The translations under genes were made by a program, and so were the position numbers. 64,000 bases of DNA from Betaproteobacteria bacterium. GTDB taxonomy: Bacteria; Pseudomonadota; Gammaproteobacteria; Burkholderiales; SG8-39. The notes beneath the pieces are model-generated. The model was not told where the DNA came from. It worked only from the letters and a program-made list of their open reading frames with translations, and ran no database searches. Location: assembly GCA_947482825.1 (NCBI GenBank), contig CANKMT010000004.1, positions 22,390 through 86,389 on the forward strand, in the 5' to 3' direction. Positions 1-8,818 of the stretch are shown piece after piece; position 1 is the stretch's first letter, and the number at the start of each line of letters is the position of its first letter.

Positions 1-821
1 TACCCGTGCGCGTCGCCTTCGATGAGTTCGGCGAAATTGAAGTCGTCGCCGGTGTACATCGTCACGCCCTTGGGCAAGCGGCGGCGCATCGCGATCTCTT
101 TGTCCTTGTCGAGCAGCGAGATCTTGATGCCATCGACCTTTGCCGCGTTCCGCGTGAGCACGTCGAGGCACACGTCCATCGCAGCGTGGTGGTCCTTCTC
201 GCCCCAATAACCCGCCAGCGCCGGGTCGAACATCTCGCCGAGCCAGTGAATGATGACCGGCTCCCTGACCTGCGAGAGCACCCGGTCGTACACCAGCCCG
301 TAGGCATCCGGCGACTTCGCGCAAGCGGCCAACGCGCGGCTCGCCATGAGGATGATTCGCCCGCCGGTTTTCTCGATCGCCGTGCACTGTTCTTCATAGG
401 CCGCGATCACGTCGGCAATGGCGAGGCCGGCGCGCGGCGCAAGGTGATCGGTGCCCGCGCCGCTTGCCACGACTGCGCCCGGGAAGTCGCGCGCCGCATC
501 GACCGAGCGGCGGACCAGCTCGAGCGCGTTCGGCCAGTCGAGGCCCATGCCGCGCTGCGAGGTGTCCATCGCCTCGGCCACGCCAAGGCCGTAAGACCAG
601 AGGTGGCGTCGGTAGGCGATGGTCTTGTCCCAGTCGATGGCCGCGTCAAGCCACGGCTCCTTGGCCGAGAGCGGGTCGGCCACCACGTGGGCGGCGCCAA
701 GCGCCTTGCGGTTGAAGGGGCGCGAAGGCTTGGCGAAGACCCGGGGCTCGCGCACCGAATAGTCTTCGAGCCGGCCGTTGGCCGCCGGCAGCTTGATGGT
801 CAGAATCTGGTCGCGTTTCAT
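1..821 (-). CDS. DUF993 family protein (DHDPS/aldolase-like), partial
   Basis: The start codon is inside the window but the C-terminus lies beyond base 1; about 273 codons are visible. The opening (MKRDQILTIKLPAANG) and the internal stretch SYGLGVAEAMDTSQRGMGLD match what I know of the DUF993 family, which is grouped with dihydrodipicolinate-synthase-like TIM barrels; its reaction is not established. It is the last visible gene of a leftward operon, and its ATG overlaps the stop of the upstream dehydrogenase by four bases (ATGA), implying translational coupling. Its partners (a Gfo/Idh oxidoreductase, a beta-hydroxyacid-dehydrogenase-like enzyme and two Bug receptors) suggest a role in catabolism of an organic acid or sugar acid. 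That role is inference. Confidence 0.8.
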   Translation of the reverse strand, partial: MKRDQILTIKLPAANGRLEDYSVREPRVFAKPSRPFNRKALGAAHVVADPLSAKEPWLDAAIDWDKTIAYRRHLWSYGLGVAEAMDTSQRGMGLDWPNALELVRRSVDAARDFPGAVVASGAGTDHLAPRAGLAIADVIAAYEEQCTAIEKTGGRIILMASRALAACAKSPDAYGLVYDRVLSQVREPVIIHWLGEMFDPALAGYWGEKDHHAAMDVCLDVLTRNAAKVDGIKISLLDKDKEIAMRRRLPKGVTMYTGDDFNFAELIEGDAHG

Positions 822-1651
822 TTGATCTCCCAACGGCGGATGATCGCTGCGTTGTCGAGGTCCCCGTCGCCCGCGGCCACCGCTTCCTCGAGCAGGCGGG
901 CATGGGTCTCTGTAAGCGGCAGGCGCATCTGCGTCCCGCCCGCGAGCGCAAGCATGTGGTTCACGTCCTTCAGGTGCTGGCGGATGCGCGATTCCGGCGC
1001 CCAGTCGGCCACCGCCATCTTCCGGCCCTTGGCCATCGCGGCGGGCGACGCGGCGGGCGATTCGTCGAGCATGTCGAGGAAGGCTTTGCGATCGATGCCG
1101 ATCCTTTCGGCGAACGCCATTCCTTCGGCAAGCGCGACACGGTTGAGGCCGAGCACCAGATTGGTCGCGAGCTTTGCACGCGCGGCCATACCGACCGAAC
1201 CGACCGCATGGCGTTGCGAGGCAATCGCCGCAAGGATGTCTTCGCAACCGGAAGAATCCCCGCCGACGAACATGGCCGCCTCCCCTCGGGCGATGGACTG
1301 CGAAGACCCGGACAGCGTCGCCTCTACGTAGCCGATTCCGTCGGCGGCCAGCTTCTTCGCGAGCGCCTCGATGCGCAGGGGATCGCCTGTGGTGCAGTCG
1401 ATGAACAGATCCGGTCGCGCCTTTGCAGCAACCGCCTCGACGTCCGGCGTGTCGTAGACCGCAAGTACTATGCGCCGGGCCTTCTCCGCCACCGCCTCGG
1501 TCGAAGCGGCCTTTTGCCCGCCGTACGCGGCAAGCGCCGCCGGGTCCACATCGTAGCCAAGGGTCTCGAAGCCGGCCGCTTCGAGGCGCGCAGCGATGGC
1601 GCGCCCGACCAGCCCCAGGCCCACGATCCCGACAACCCCCGCAGCGCCCAT
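818..1651 (-). CDS. NAD-binding 3-hydroxyisobutyrate dehydrogenase-like oxidoreductase
   Basis: A 277-residue protein of the beta-hydroxyacid dehydrogenase superfamily. The N-terminal Rossmann motif GIVGLGLVG lies at about residues 7-15, and the substrate-binding segment SGSSQS sits near the middle. The catalytic-lysine region reads AKLATNLVLG, with the Lys and Asn at the spacing expected for this superfamily. Length is normal for the family (about 280-300). The start chosen gives the Rossmann fold right at the N-terminus. Only two bases separate it from the Bug receptor upstream, and it overlaps the DUF993 gene downstream. The substrate is unknown; an NAD(P)-dependent oxidation of a small hydroxy acid is the family expectation. 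Confidence 0.85.
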   Translation of the reverse strand: MGAAGVVGIVGLGLVGRAIAARLEAAGFETLGYDVDPAALAAYGGQKAASTEAVAEKARRIVLAVYDTPDVEAVAAKARPDLFIDCTTGDPLRIEALAKKLAADGIGYVEATLSGSSQSIARGEAAMFVGGDSSGCEDILAAIASQRHAVGSVGMAARAKLATNLVLGLNRVALAEGMAFAERIGIDRKAFLDMLDESPAASPAAMAKGRKMAVADWAPESRIRQHLKDVNHMLALAGGTQMRLPLTETHARLLEEAVAAGDGDLDNAAIIRRWEIK

Positions 1652-1653
1652 GC

Positions 1654-2607
1654 CTATTCGGTCTTGATCGCCGCGTCCGCGACGATTTTCGCCGAGCGCG
1701 CGATGTCTTCGCGTTGGAACTTCGCGAAATCTTCGGCCGATGCCGCCGACAACTCGTAACCCTGGTCGAGAAGCCTTTGTCTCAGGTCGGTCCCCAGCGC
1801 CTTGTTGACCTCGGCGTTGAGCTTCTGCGTCACCTCCTTGGGGAGGTTGGCCGGGCCCCAAAGCCCGTACCACGCGTAGATCTCGTAGCCCGGCAGCGTT
1901 TCGGAAACCGTGGGCGTATCCGGGGCCGAAGGAAGACGACGGGCGGACGTCACGGCGAGCACTTTCACGCGCGCGCTCTTCCAGTGCGGCAGTGCCCCGA
2001 GCACCGGATCCATGAATCCCTGGATCTGCCCGCCGATGAGGTCCTGGTAGGCCGGCGTGGAGCCTTTGTACGGCACCACGAGGAGGTCGATGCCCGCGGC
2101 CCTCTTGAGCATCTCGGTGGCGAGATGGCCCGCCGATCCGTTTGAGCCGATCGCGAACGCGAGCTTGCCGGGATTGGCCTTTGCATGGGCAATCAGATCG
2201 GAGACATTCTTCGCCGGCACCGAAGGCGAAACCGCCAGCGCGATCGGACCCTTGGCCACCAACGCGACTGCGGTGAAGTCCTTTTGCACGTCGTACGGCA
2301 CGCTTTTCGAGATCAACGGCGTGATCGTGAAGATGTTCGCATTGAAGAGCAGCGTGTAGCCGTCGGCCGCGCTCCGGGCGACTTCGTTCGCACCGATCGT
2401 GGCATTGCCGCCGGCGCGGTTCTCGACCACGAATCCCTGGCCGGTGGAATCGGCCATCTTCTGTGCCAGCAGCCGCCCGACCACGTCGGTCGGACCGCCG
2501 GGCGGGAACGGGATCACCACCTTGACCGGCCTGGCCGGATATTGCGCGTGCGCGACGCCGATTGCGACGATGACGCCGAGCACGGCCGAAAAGAGGCGCG
2601 CGATCAC
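1654..2607 (-). CDS. Bug/TctC-family periplasmic solute receptor
   Basis: A 317-residue extracytoplasmic binding protein of the tripartite tricarboxylate transporter type. A signal peptide ending in VAHAQ precedes the family opening YPARPVKVVIPFPPGG; later marks are ENRAGGNATIGA and the VVPYKGSTPAYQDL loop. I chose the GTG at 2607 because it overlaps the upstream oxidoreductase stop as GTGA and leaves a compact signal peptide; an ATG eight codons further upstream (2631) is the alternative. No TctA/TctB pair lies next to it, so it is an orphan receptor, as most Bug proteins are. The ligand is probably a carboxylate related to the operon's enzymes (inference). Confidence 0.9.
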   Translation of the reverse strand: MIARLFSAVLGVIVAIGVAHAQYPARPVKVVIPFPPGGPTDVVGRLLAQKMADSTGQGFVVENRAGGNATIGANEVARSAADGYTLLFNANIFTITPLISKSVPYDVQKDFTAVALVAKGPIALAVSPSVPAKNVSDLIAHAKANPGKLAFAIGSNGSAGHLATEMLKRAAGIDLLVVPYKGSTPAYQDLIGGQIQGFMDPVLGALPHWKSARVKVLAVTSARRLPSAPDTPTVSETLPGYEIYAWYGLWGPANLPKEVTQKLNAEVNKALGTDLRQRLLDQGYELSAASAEDFAKFQREDIARSAKIVADAAIKTE

Positions 2608-3752
2608 TTGAGTGCCGGCACGTCCAGCCATTTGCGCTCCTTCCAGCTCTTGAGACCGAGTTCGGCCAGCTGCACGCCGCGCGCGCCTTCCATGAGGTCC
2701 CAGCGGAACGGGCCTTCGCCCGCCACGTGGCGCAGGAACAACTCCCACTGCGCCTTGAATGCATTCTCCGCAGGCGCGTTGTCGGGGACTTCCTGCCAGC
2801 CGGCGAAGAAGTCGATCGGCTGCGGGATGTCCGGATTCCAGACCGGCTTGGGCGTGTTGACGCGCGACTGGGTGAAGCAGCGCCGCAGGCCCGCCACCGC
2901 CGAGCCGTGCGTGCCGTCGACCTGCAGAGTGAGAAGGTCGTCGCGCCGCACGCGCACCACCCAGGAACTGTTGAAGTGCGCGATCACGCCCCCCTCGAGC
3001 TGGAAGGTCGCGTAAGCCGCGTCGTCGGCCGTGGCCTTGTACTTCTTGCCGGTCTCGTCCCAGCGCTCGGGAATGTGCGTCGCGCCCAGGCACGACACCG
3101 CCTTGACTTCGCCGAACAGGTTGTCCAGCACGTAACGCCAGTGGCAGAGCATGTCGAGGATGATTCCACCGCCGTCGGCCGTGCGGTAGTTCCAGCTAGG
3201 GCGCTGGGCTTCCTGCCAGTCGCCCTCGAACACCCAGTAACCGAACTCGCCGCGAACCGAAAGGATCTTGCCGAAGAAGCCGGAGTCCCGAAGCATCTTG
3301 AGCTTGAGCAACCCCGGCAGCCAGAGCTTGTCCTGCACCACGCCGTGCTTGATGCCGGCTTTTTTGGCGGCCTTGTAGAGGTCGAGAGCCTCGCGCAGGT
3401 TGGTCGCCACGGGCTTCTCGCAATAGACGTGCTTGCCTGCAGCGATCGCCTGCTTGAGCAGCGTCGGGCGCAACTGCGTGGACGCGGCATCGAAGAACAC
3501 GGTGTCGTTCTTGTCCTTGAGCGCCTTGGCGAGGTCCGTGGTCCAGCGCGCGATGCCGTGGGCGGCCGCCAGCGCCTCGACCTTGCCGGCGTTGCGGCCG
3601 ACGAGGATCGGGTCCGGCATCAGGCGCGTGCCGTCCGCGAGGCGCACGCCGCCCTCCTTCCTGCTCGCCACAATCGAGCGCACGAGATGCTGGTTGGTGC
3701 CCATGCGTCCGGTGACGCCATTCATGATGATGCCGATTCGCTTCTCTGCCAT
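2604..3752 (-). CDS. Gfo/Idh/MocA-family NAD(P)-dependent oxidoreductase
   Basis: A 382-residue two-domain dehydrogenase. The N-terminal Rossmann region begins RIGIIMNGVTGRMG, and the family lysine motif is visible as the segment HVYCEKPVATN. The C-terminal half holds the alpha/beta dimerisation domain, with GGGIILDMLCHW as the expected catalytic-His neighbourhood. Members oxidise or reduce sugars, inositols and sugar acids. Length is typical. It lies ten bases downstream of one Bug receptor gene and overlaps the next by four bases, so it is in the middle of the operon. The substrate cannot be told from sequence. Confidence 0.88.
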   Translation of the reverse strand: MAEKRIGIIMNGVTGRMGTNQHLVRSIVASRKEGGVRLADGTRLMPDPILVGRNAGKVEALAAAHGIARWTTDLAKALKDKNDTVFFDAASTQLRPTLLKQAIAAGKHVYCEKPVATNLREALDLYKAAKKAGIKHGVVQDKLWLPGLLKLKMLRDSGFFGKILSVRGEFGYWVFEGDWQEAQRPSWNYRTADGGGIILDMLCHWRYVLDNLFGEVKAVSCLGATHIPERWDETGKKYKATADDAAYATFQLEGGVIAHFNSSWVVRVRRDDLLTLQVDGTHGSAVAGLRRCFTQSRVNTPKPVWNPDIPQPIDFFAGWQEVPDNAPAENAFKAQWELFLRHVAGEGPFRWDLMEGARGVQLAELGLKSWKERKWLDVPALK

Positions 3753-3762
3753 GACTGGGTCC

Positions 3763-4725
3763 TTATTTCTTCTTCGCCAAACCGAGGCGGTCGATGATCT
3801 TTCGTTCGCGCTCGAATTGCTCGCGCGCAAACCGGGTGTAGTCCTCGCTCGACTGGTACCAGACCGGCTGGTTGTACTTCTCGAGCGTCCTGAGGTGGAT
3901 CGGGTCTTCGAGTCCTTTCTTGAAGGCATCATGCAACACACGCACGATCGCCGGCGGCGTCGCGGCCGGCACGCCGATGCCGTAGGGGCTGGTCGAGACG
4001 ATGCCGTAACCGAGTTCGGTGAGCGTCGGCACCTCCGGCCAGACGGCCACGCGCTTTTCGGTGAACACCGCGAGGACCCGGGCCTTGCCTGCCGCCACGT
4101 GGGGCACCGCGCCAGTCGAATCGACCGCGACGTCGAGGTGGCCGCCAAGCATCGCCGTGAGCATGTCGGCACTGCCTTTGTAGGGGATGTGGTTGAACTT
4201 CACGCCCTGTGCAGTCGACAACTCCTCGGTCGCCAGATGCACCGAGCCGCCGATCCCGTGCGAGCCGTAGCTGATCTTGCCGGGACTGGACCGGGCCGCG
4301 GCTATCAGCTCGGCCATGGACTTCCAGGGCGCGTCGCTGCGCACGATTACGGCGAAGACATAACCGGAAACGCCCATGACGTACTGGATGTCCTTGATGG
4401 GGTCGTAGGCCACGTTTTCCATGTGCGGCAGGCGAAACACCGTGATCGGCGTCATGCTCACCGTGTAGCCGTCGGGCTTGGCATTGACGAGCGCGGCCGC
4501 GCCCAGGGTGCCGGTCGCGCCGGGGCGGTTCTCGACCACCACGGGCTGGCCGAGGTATTTCGAGGTCGCCTCGGCCAGCGCGCGTCCGGCGATGTCGGTG
4601 GGCCCCCCGGCTGGAAATGTCACCAGCAATGTCACAGGCTTGACTGGGAACGCCTGCGCAGCGCTCGGAAGCGCAAGCAGCAGGCCCGTGATAAACAGCA
4701 GCAGCCGCACCGATTTCTCCGTCAT
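3763..4725 (-). CDS. Bug/TctC-family periplasmic solute receptor
   Basis: A 320-residue receptor with a signal peptide (hydrophobic LLLFITGLLLALP, cleavage after AAQA) followed by the family core: PVTLLVTFPAGGPTDIAG, VENRPGATGTLG and the loop HIPYKGSADMLTAML. The start is the ATG that overlaps the upstream enolase-family gene as ATGA; an in-frame start further upstream would place charged residues before the signal peptide. It is the second Bug receptor in this operon and only distantly similar to its neighbour at 1654-2607, which argues against a recent tandem duplication. No cognate membrane subunits are adjacent. Confidence 0.9.
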   Translation of the reverse strand: MTEKSVRLLLFITGLLLALPSAAQAFPVKPVTLLVTFPAGGPTDIAGRALAEATSKYLGQPVVVENRPGATGTLGAAALVNAKPDGYTVSMTPITVFRLPHMENVAYDPIKDIQYVMGVSGYVFAVIVRSDAPWKSMAELIAAARSSPGKISYGSHGIGGSVHLATEELSTAQGVKFNHIPYKGSADMLTAMLGGHLDVAVDSTGAVPHVAAGKARVLAVFTEKRVAVWPEVPTLTELGYGIVSTSPYGIGVPAATPPAIVRVLHDAFKKGLEDPIHLRTLEKYNQPVWYQSSEDYTRFAREQFERERKIIDRLGLAKKK

Positions 4726-6113
4726 CGCATCCTCCTCATCGAATCCCAATCGGGCATCGCCTCGCTTGCGAACCCTTTGCAAGCGAGGCTGCCGATGCCG
4801 AGCATGCCGTCCTTGATCGCCACGCGAACCGCACCGTGGCTGCGTTCATAAAGATCGGGGTGCGCGGCGAGAAAGGCGGCCTGCTCCTTCTCCGGCAGGC
4901 TCGCCATGCCGTTCACGTAATGGTGTCCGTTGCGCTCGACATGCGTGAGCCCTAGCAACGAAACCAGCGCAAGGTCCTGCTGGATTGCGAGGCCCGGCTG
5001 GATCGTAAGATCTTCGCCGGACATCATGAATCCGTCGCCCCAGGCCGCGCAGCGGGCGCGGTTGATCAGCGACTTGTACAGGCCCTTGCAGGTCTTCGAG
5101 GACACGCCGCGATAGCCGAGTTCCTTCGCGCGCGGGAAGGCGTCCAGCGAATCGTCCGATTCGTCGATGATCACTGGCTTCTCGGCCGAGAGCTTTTCCA
5201 CGCTTCGGGCAAACGCATTCTGCCGCTTGATCGGCTGCTCGATGAAGATGATGCTCTCGACCATGCGCGCGAGGCGGGGCGTCGCCTTCATCTTTGCCCA
5301 CAGCTCGGCCACGCCATCGACGTCCTCGTACTGCTCGTTGCCGTCGAGCGAGGCGTAGTAAGGCGGCCCGATTCGGTCGATCACCGACGCGATCGCCGAA
5401 AGGCGCTCGAGGTCCGCCGCGACATTGCCGCCGACTTTGAGCTTGAAGTACCGATGCCAGTACGTCTCGACAACCTGCTCGAGCGTTTCGGGCAGGCCGT
5501 CATTGACGGGGGAGGTGTTGTCCGCATCGGTGATCGGGTCCACGAGCCCAACGGTGTGACGCGCCGCAATCGTGCGGGCCGGCTTCAAGCCCGCAGCGAA
5601 CTGCGCCAGCGCGAGACCTTCGAATACGGTGAGGCCGGGCAGGTTGGATTGCACCGCCTCGTAAAACGACACTCCGCAAGCGCGGCAAAGCGCATCGAGC
5701 ACCGCACGGTCGATGAGCGCCGGCCCGTAGCAGGCCACGAGGCTGTTCAGGCCGCGCGCGGCGCCCGCCTCGATTTGCGCGAGGTAGTGGGCCCGGTTGT
5801 GGCCGAAAGCAGTGTTCGCGCCGCCGGCAAGGTAGGCCTCCTTCGCCAAAGACAGCGCCAGGCGCAGCTGGTCGAAATTGTCTTCGTTGCTGAGCGCGGG
5901 GTTCTTGTCGAACCATTTGGGCGCCAGCAATTCCGCGGCGGCGCCTGTCGCTTCGCGGCCGTCTTCGAGGCGGATGCGCACCCGCGCAAAAGCCTGGGGC
6001 GATTCGGTGAGCGTGACCACGCCGAAGCGAAACGGCATGCGCAGCTTTACGTCGCGCTCGAACAGGTCGATTGCGACGATCGAAAAACGCGGGGCGACGG
6101 CGGTGGCAGTCAT
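4722..6113 (-). CDS. Enolase-superfamily (mandelate racemase/muconate lactonizing-like) enzyme
   Basis: A 463-residue member of the enolase superfamily, longer than the usual 360-400. Visible catalytic scaffold: the lysine motif FKLKVGG, the metal-binding Asp in ASLDGNEQ, Glu in FIEQPIKRQN, an acidic strand PVIIDESDD and a final lysine strand SSKTCKG, the order expected for the muconate-lactonizing/epimerase subgroup. It abstracts a proton alpha to a carboxylate and could act as an epimerase, dehydratase or cycloisomerase. Downstream it overlaps the Bug receptor by four bases, and upstream it is ten bases from the ABC ATPase, so it belongs to the same transcript. The extended N-terminal capping domain and the extra length are the odd points. 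Confidence 0.82.
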   Translation of the reverse strand: MTATAVAPRFSIVAIDLFERDVKLRMPFRFGVVTLTESPQAFARVRIRLEDGREATGAAAELLAPKWFDKNPALSNEDNFDQLRLALSLAKEAYLAGGANTAFGHNRAHYLAQIEAGAARGLNSLVACYGPALIDRAVLDALCRACGVSFYEAVQSNLPGLTVFEGLALAQFAAGLKPARTIAARHTVGLVDPITDADNTSPVNDGLPETLEQVVETYWHRYFKLKVGGNVAADLERLSAIASVIDRIGPPYYASLDGNEQYEDVDGVAELWAKMKATPRLARMVESIIFIEQPIKRQNAFARSVEKLSAEKPVIIDESDDSLDAFPRAKELGYRGVSSKTCKGLYKSLINRARCAAWGDGFMMSGEDLTIQPGLAIQQDLALVSLLGLTHVERNGHHYVNGMASLPEKEQAAFLAAHPDLYERSHGAVRVAIKDGMLGIGSLACKGFASEAMPDWDSMRRMR

Positions 6114-6123
6114 GCGGCCCTCC

Positions 6124-6885
6124 TCATTCCATCCCGAGCAGCTTGTAGATCCGTCGCGTGTACTCGCCGAATTTCTCGTGGGTCTTCATGTCCAGCGTGC
6201 GCGGACGCGGCAGGTCGATCTCGAAATTGTCGGCCATGCGCGCCGGCCCCGCGCTGAACACCACCACGCGTGTGCCAAGGAAGACCGCCTCGGAAATCCC
6301 GTGCGTGACGAACACAATGGTCTTGCCCGACTCCTTCCAGATGCGAAGCAGTTCGAGGTTCATCTTCTCGCGCGTGAGCGCATCCAGCGCCCCGAACGGC
6401 TCATCCATCAGCACGAGCTTCGGGTCGTGGATGAGCGAGCGTGCAATGGCAGCGCGCTGCTGCATGCCGCCGGAGAGTTCGTAGGGGTACTTCTCCTCGA
6501 ACCCTCCCAACCCGACGAGGTTGAGCAGGTCTTTCGCGCGCTCGCGGCTGGCGGCCGCTGGCAGACCGAGGATCTCCGCGGGCAGCAGGACATTCTCGAG
6601 GATGCGGCGCCATTTCAGCAGAAGTGGCGCCTGGAACACCATGCCGATGTCGCGCGAAGGATCGAAGGCGTGGCTTTCCGAACCGATGCGGACCGTGCCC
6701 GCGTCATGCGGGTGCAGGCCGGCAAGGATCTTGAGCAGCGTCGACTTGCCGCAGCCCGAGGGACCAACCAGCGACACCAGTTCGCCCGGCATCACGTCGA
6801 AGGTCGCATCGGAAATCGCGAGGTGCTCGGTGCGGCCGCGACGGTAGGTCTTGGACACGCCCGAGAGGTGGATGAAGGGCTGCAT
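6124..6885 (-). CDS. ABC transporter ATP-binding protein, NitT/TauT family
   Basis: A 253-residue cytoplasmic ATPase. Walker A is GPSGCGKST (about residues 43-51), the signature is LSGGMQQR, Walker B is LVLMDEPFGALD, and the switch His is in VFVTHGIS. The class (SsuB/TauB/NrtD-like) is clear from the length and these motifs. It is the first gene of the leftward operon, back to back with the permease and binding-protein genes on the other strand, so one importer is encoded from a shared divergent promoter. No good ribosome-binding site precedes the ATG, which may reflect leaderless or weak translation. It may also serve the second permease at 25433-26212, which has no ATPase of its own. Confidence 0.93.
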   Translation of the reverse strand: MQPFIHLSGVSKTYRRGRTEHLAISDATFDVMPGELVSLVGPSGCGKSTLLKILAGLHPHDAGTVRIGSESHAFDPSRDIGMVFQAPLLLKWRRILENVLLPAEILGLPAAASRERAKDLLNLVGLGGFEEKYPYELSGGMQQRAAIARSLIHDPKLVLMDEPFGALDALTREKMNLELLRIWKESGKTIVFVTHGISEAVFLGTRVVVFSAGPARMADNFEIDLPRPRTLDMKTHEKFGEYTRRIYKLLGME

Positions 6886-6899
6886 AAGTTTGCTATGAT

Positions 6900-6915
6900 T
6901 TAACCAACCGTTTAA
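6900..6915. promoter_or_regulatory. Imperfect palindrome in the divergent ABC promoter
   Basis: The 47-base gap between the divergent ATPase and permease genes holds TTAACC-AACC-GTTTAA, an imperfect inverted repeat (arms match at five of six positions), directly after a TATGAT (6894-6899) that could be a -10 box for the permease. The placement and the form resemble a TetR-type operator. A related perfect palindrome sits in the other divergent ABC promoter at 27390-27402. The regulator is not identified. Confidence 0.4.
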
Positions 6916-6932
6916 TTGTCGTTGGAGGCAGG

Positions 6933-7748
6933 ATGCCGAGTCAAGGCGACAGCGCCGCCGGAACCGGATTGTTTCAGCGCCTCGCTTCGGCAGCCGCTTG
7001 GTATGCGCCGAGCGCGCTGGTGATCCTCGGCCTCGTCGTCCTCTGGCAGGTGGCGGTGGACGCGCTCCACGTCAAGGAATACATCCTGCCCACCCCTTGG
7101 GCGGCGCTCAAGACGCTGGACCAGGCAAACTACCAATGGGTGCCGAATTTCCTCGCCACTTTCTACGCGGTGATCGGCGCGTTCGTGCTTTCGGCCTTTC
7201 TCGGGGTGGCGCTGGCCGTCGTGATCGTATGGAACCAGCTCCTGCTTCGCACCGTGATGCCGGTGCTGGTGCTCTTCAACACGCTGCCCAAGATCGCATT
7301 GGCCCCGCTTTTCGTCATCTGGCTGGGCTACGGGATCTGGCCCAACATCATCATCGGCACCACGATCGCCTTCTTCCCCATGGTGGTGAACACGGCCGTC
7401 GGCCTCGCGTCGGCCGAGCCGGAAATGCTGGACCTCGTGCGTTCGCTCAAGGCGACCCGCTGGCAGGTGTTCCGCAAAATCCGCTTCCCGAATGCAGTGC
7501 CGTACATCTTCACCGGCCTGAAGCTGAATGCGACGATGTCGGTGACGGGCGCGATCGTCGGCGAGTTCGTCGCCTCGGAGCGCGGCCTGGGTTCGCTTAT
7601 CATCACCGGCGGCGTCACAATGCAGACGCCGTCGATCTTTGCGTCGCTAATCCTGATCTCGGCGCTCGGGCTCGTGCTGTACGGCGCGGTCGTCGCGGTA
7701 GAAAACGTCGTCGCGCCCTGGGCCAACCGGGAAGACGCGGCGAAATAG
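6933..7748 (+). CDS. ABC transporter permease, NitT/TauT family
   Basis: A 271-residue inner-membrane permease with about six hydrophobic segments. The EAA-type cytoplasmic loop reads EPEMLDLVRSLKATRWQVF, followed by the typical PNAVPYIFTGLKLNA and GAIVGEFV stretches of SsuC/TauC-like proteins. The start has a purine-rich site (ggaggcagg) just upstream. It forms an importer with the divergent ATPase and the downstream binding protein 34 bases away. Substrates of this class include sulfonates, nitrate, pyrimidine precursors and aromatic acids; none can be singled out here. Confidence 0.93.
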   Translation: MPSQGDSAAGTGLFQRLASAAAWYAPSALVILGLVVLWQVAVDALHVKEYILPTPWAALKTLDQANYQWVPNFLATFYAVIGAFVLSAFLGVALAVVIVWNQLLLRTVMPVLVLFNTLPKIALAPLFVIWLGYGIWPNIIIGTTIAFFPMVVNTAVGLASAEPEMLDLVRSLKATRWQVFRKIRFPNAVPYIFTGLKLNATMSVTGAIVGEFVASERGLGSLIITGGVTMQTPSIFASLILISALGLVLYGAVVAVENVVAPWANREDAAK

Positions 7749-7782
7749 GCGCCACGGAATCACACACCCAAAGGAGACAAGA

Positions 7783-8781
7783 ATGAAATTCAGCCCCCTG
7801 CTTGCCGCGCTGGCTGCTTCGCTTGCCGCAGCGCTCGCCCCCCTCCCCGCCCAGGCGCAGGACAAGATGACCTTGCAGCTCAACTGGTTCCACCTGGCCG
7901 ACCATGCGCCGATCTACATGGCGCTCAAGAAAGGCTATTTTGCCGAGGAGAAGATCGACCTCACCGTAGTGCGCGGCGCGGGCTCGGCCGACAGCGCCAA
8001 GAAGATCGACCTCAAACAGGCCGACGTCGGCATTTCGGACGCGCCGACCATCATCACCGCGATCAGCAAAGGCGCCGACCTCAAGATCGTCGCCGTGGTA
8101 TTCGACAAGGCCGGCAACAACGTGTTCTTCAAGAAGAGCGCCGGCATCTCCAAGCCCGCCGACCTCATCGGCAAGAAGATCGCCGCGCCGCCGGCCGATT
8201 CGCATCGCGTCCTGTGGCCCGCCTTCGCCGCGCTGAACAACATCCCGGCCGACAAGATCACCATGGTCAACGTGAAGCCGGAGGGCAAGCAGGCGATCGT
8301 CGCCGCCGGCGAGGTCGATGCCTCGTTCGACCTCTACACGAGCTATGCGATCTGGGAGAAGGTGCTGGGCAAAGGCAACGTGGGCAACCTGCTGTGGGCC
8401 GACTACGGCCTGCCGATCTACGGCCACACCTATTTCGTCAACACCGAAACGGTCACCAAGAACCCGAAAATGATCGAGCGGTTTCTGCGCGCCGTGCACA
8501 AGGGCTGGCGCGATACGCAGATGGCGCCGGCCGAAGCGATCGATGCAATGGCCGCCGCGGTGGCGGGCCTGGATCGCGACACGCTTCTCAACACCATGCC
8601 GCAGATCCTCGACCTGTGCATCACCGACCGCTCGCGCAAGAACGGCATCGGCTGGATCGAGCCGGCGCTGATGGCCAAGACGCTGGAGATCACGTTCGCC
8701 AACGCCAAGCCGGACAGGCCGGTGAAGGCCGAGGACGTCTACACCAATGCGTTCAGCAGCAAGATCAAGCCGTTGAAGTAG
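7783..8781 (+). CDS. ABC transporter substrate-binding protein, THI5/NMT1-like
   Basis: A 332-residue periplasmic protein with a clear signal peptide (cleavage near LPAQAQ). The mature part opens LQLNWFHLADHAPIYMA, the typical THI5/NMT1 beginning in which a pyrimidine-like or carboxylate ligand is bound. A strong ribosome-binding site (aaaggag) lies upstream. It is co-transcribed with the permease. A paralogous binding protein occurs at 27537-28523 with the parallel opening LDFILNWVPGGDHAPYYYA, so the window carries two related importers. The ligand is not known. Confidence 0.92.
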   Translation: MKFSPLLAALAASLAAALAPLPAQAQDKMTLQLNWFHLADHAPIYMALKKGYFAEEKIDLTVVRGAGSADSAKKIDLKQADVGISDAPTIITAISKGADLKIVAVVFDKAGNNVFFKKSAGISKPADLIGKKIAAPPADSHRVLWPAFAALNNIPADKITMVNVKPEGKQAIVAAGEVDASFDLYTSYAIWEKVLGKGNVGNLLWADYGLPIYGHTYFVNTETVTKNPKMIERFLRAVHKGWRDTQMAPAEAIDAMAAAVAGLDRDTLLNTMPQILDLCITDRSRKNGIGWIEPALMAKTLEITFANAKPDRPVKAEDVYTNAFSSKIKPLK

Positions 8782-8789
8782 GCGTCCGG

Positions 8790-8818
8790 GTCGCGGCGCG
8801 CGGGGGCGCCGCCGCGAC
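8790..8818. terminator. GC-rich hairpin between convergent genes
   Basis: A perfect nine-base inverted repeat (GTCGCGGCG with CGCCGCGAC, loop of eleven) fills the gap between the convergent stops of the binding-protein gene and the B3/4 gene. There is no T-run on either side, so it is at best a weak or bidirectional terminator, or an mRNA-end stabiliser. Confidence 0.4.

Noticed and set aside
6..1331. Open plus-strand frame of about 440 codons at the window start
   Set aside because: It is antisense to the DUF993 and dehydrogenase genes, which form a coupled operon with family motifs.
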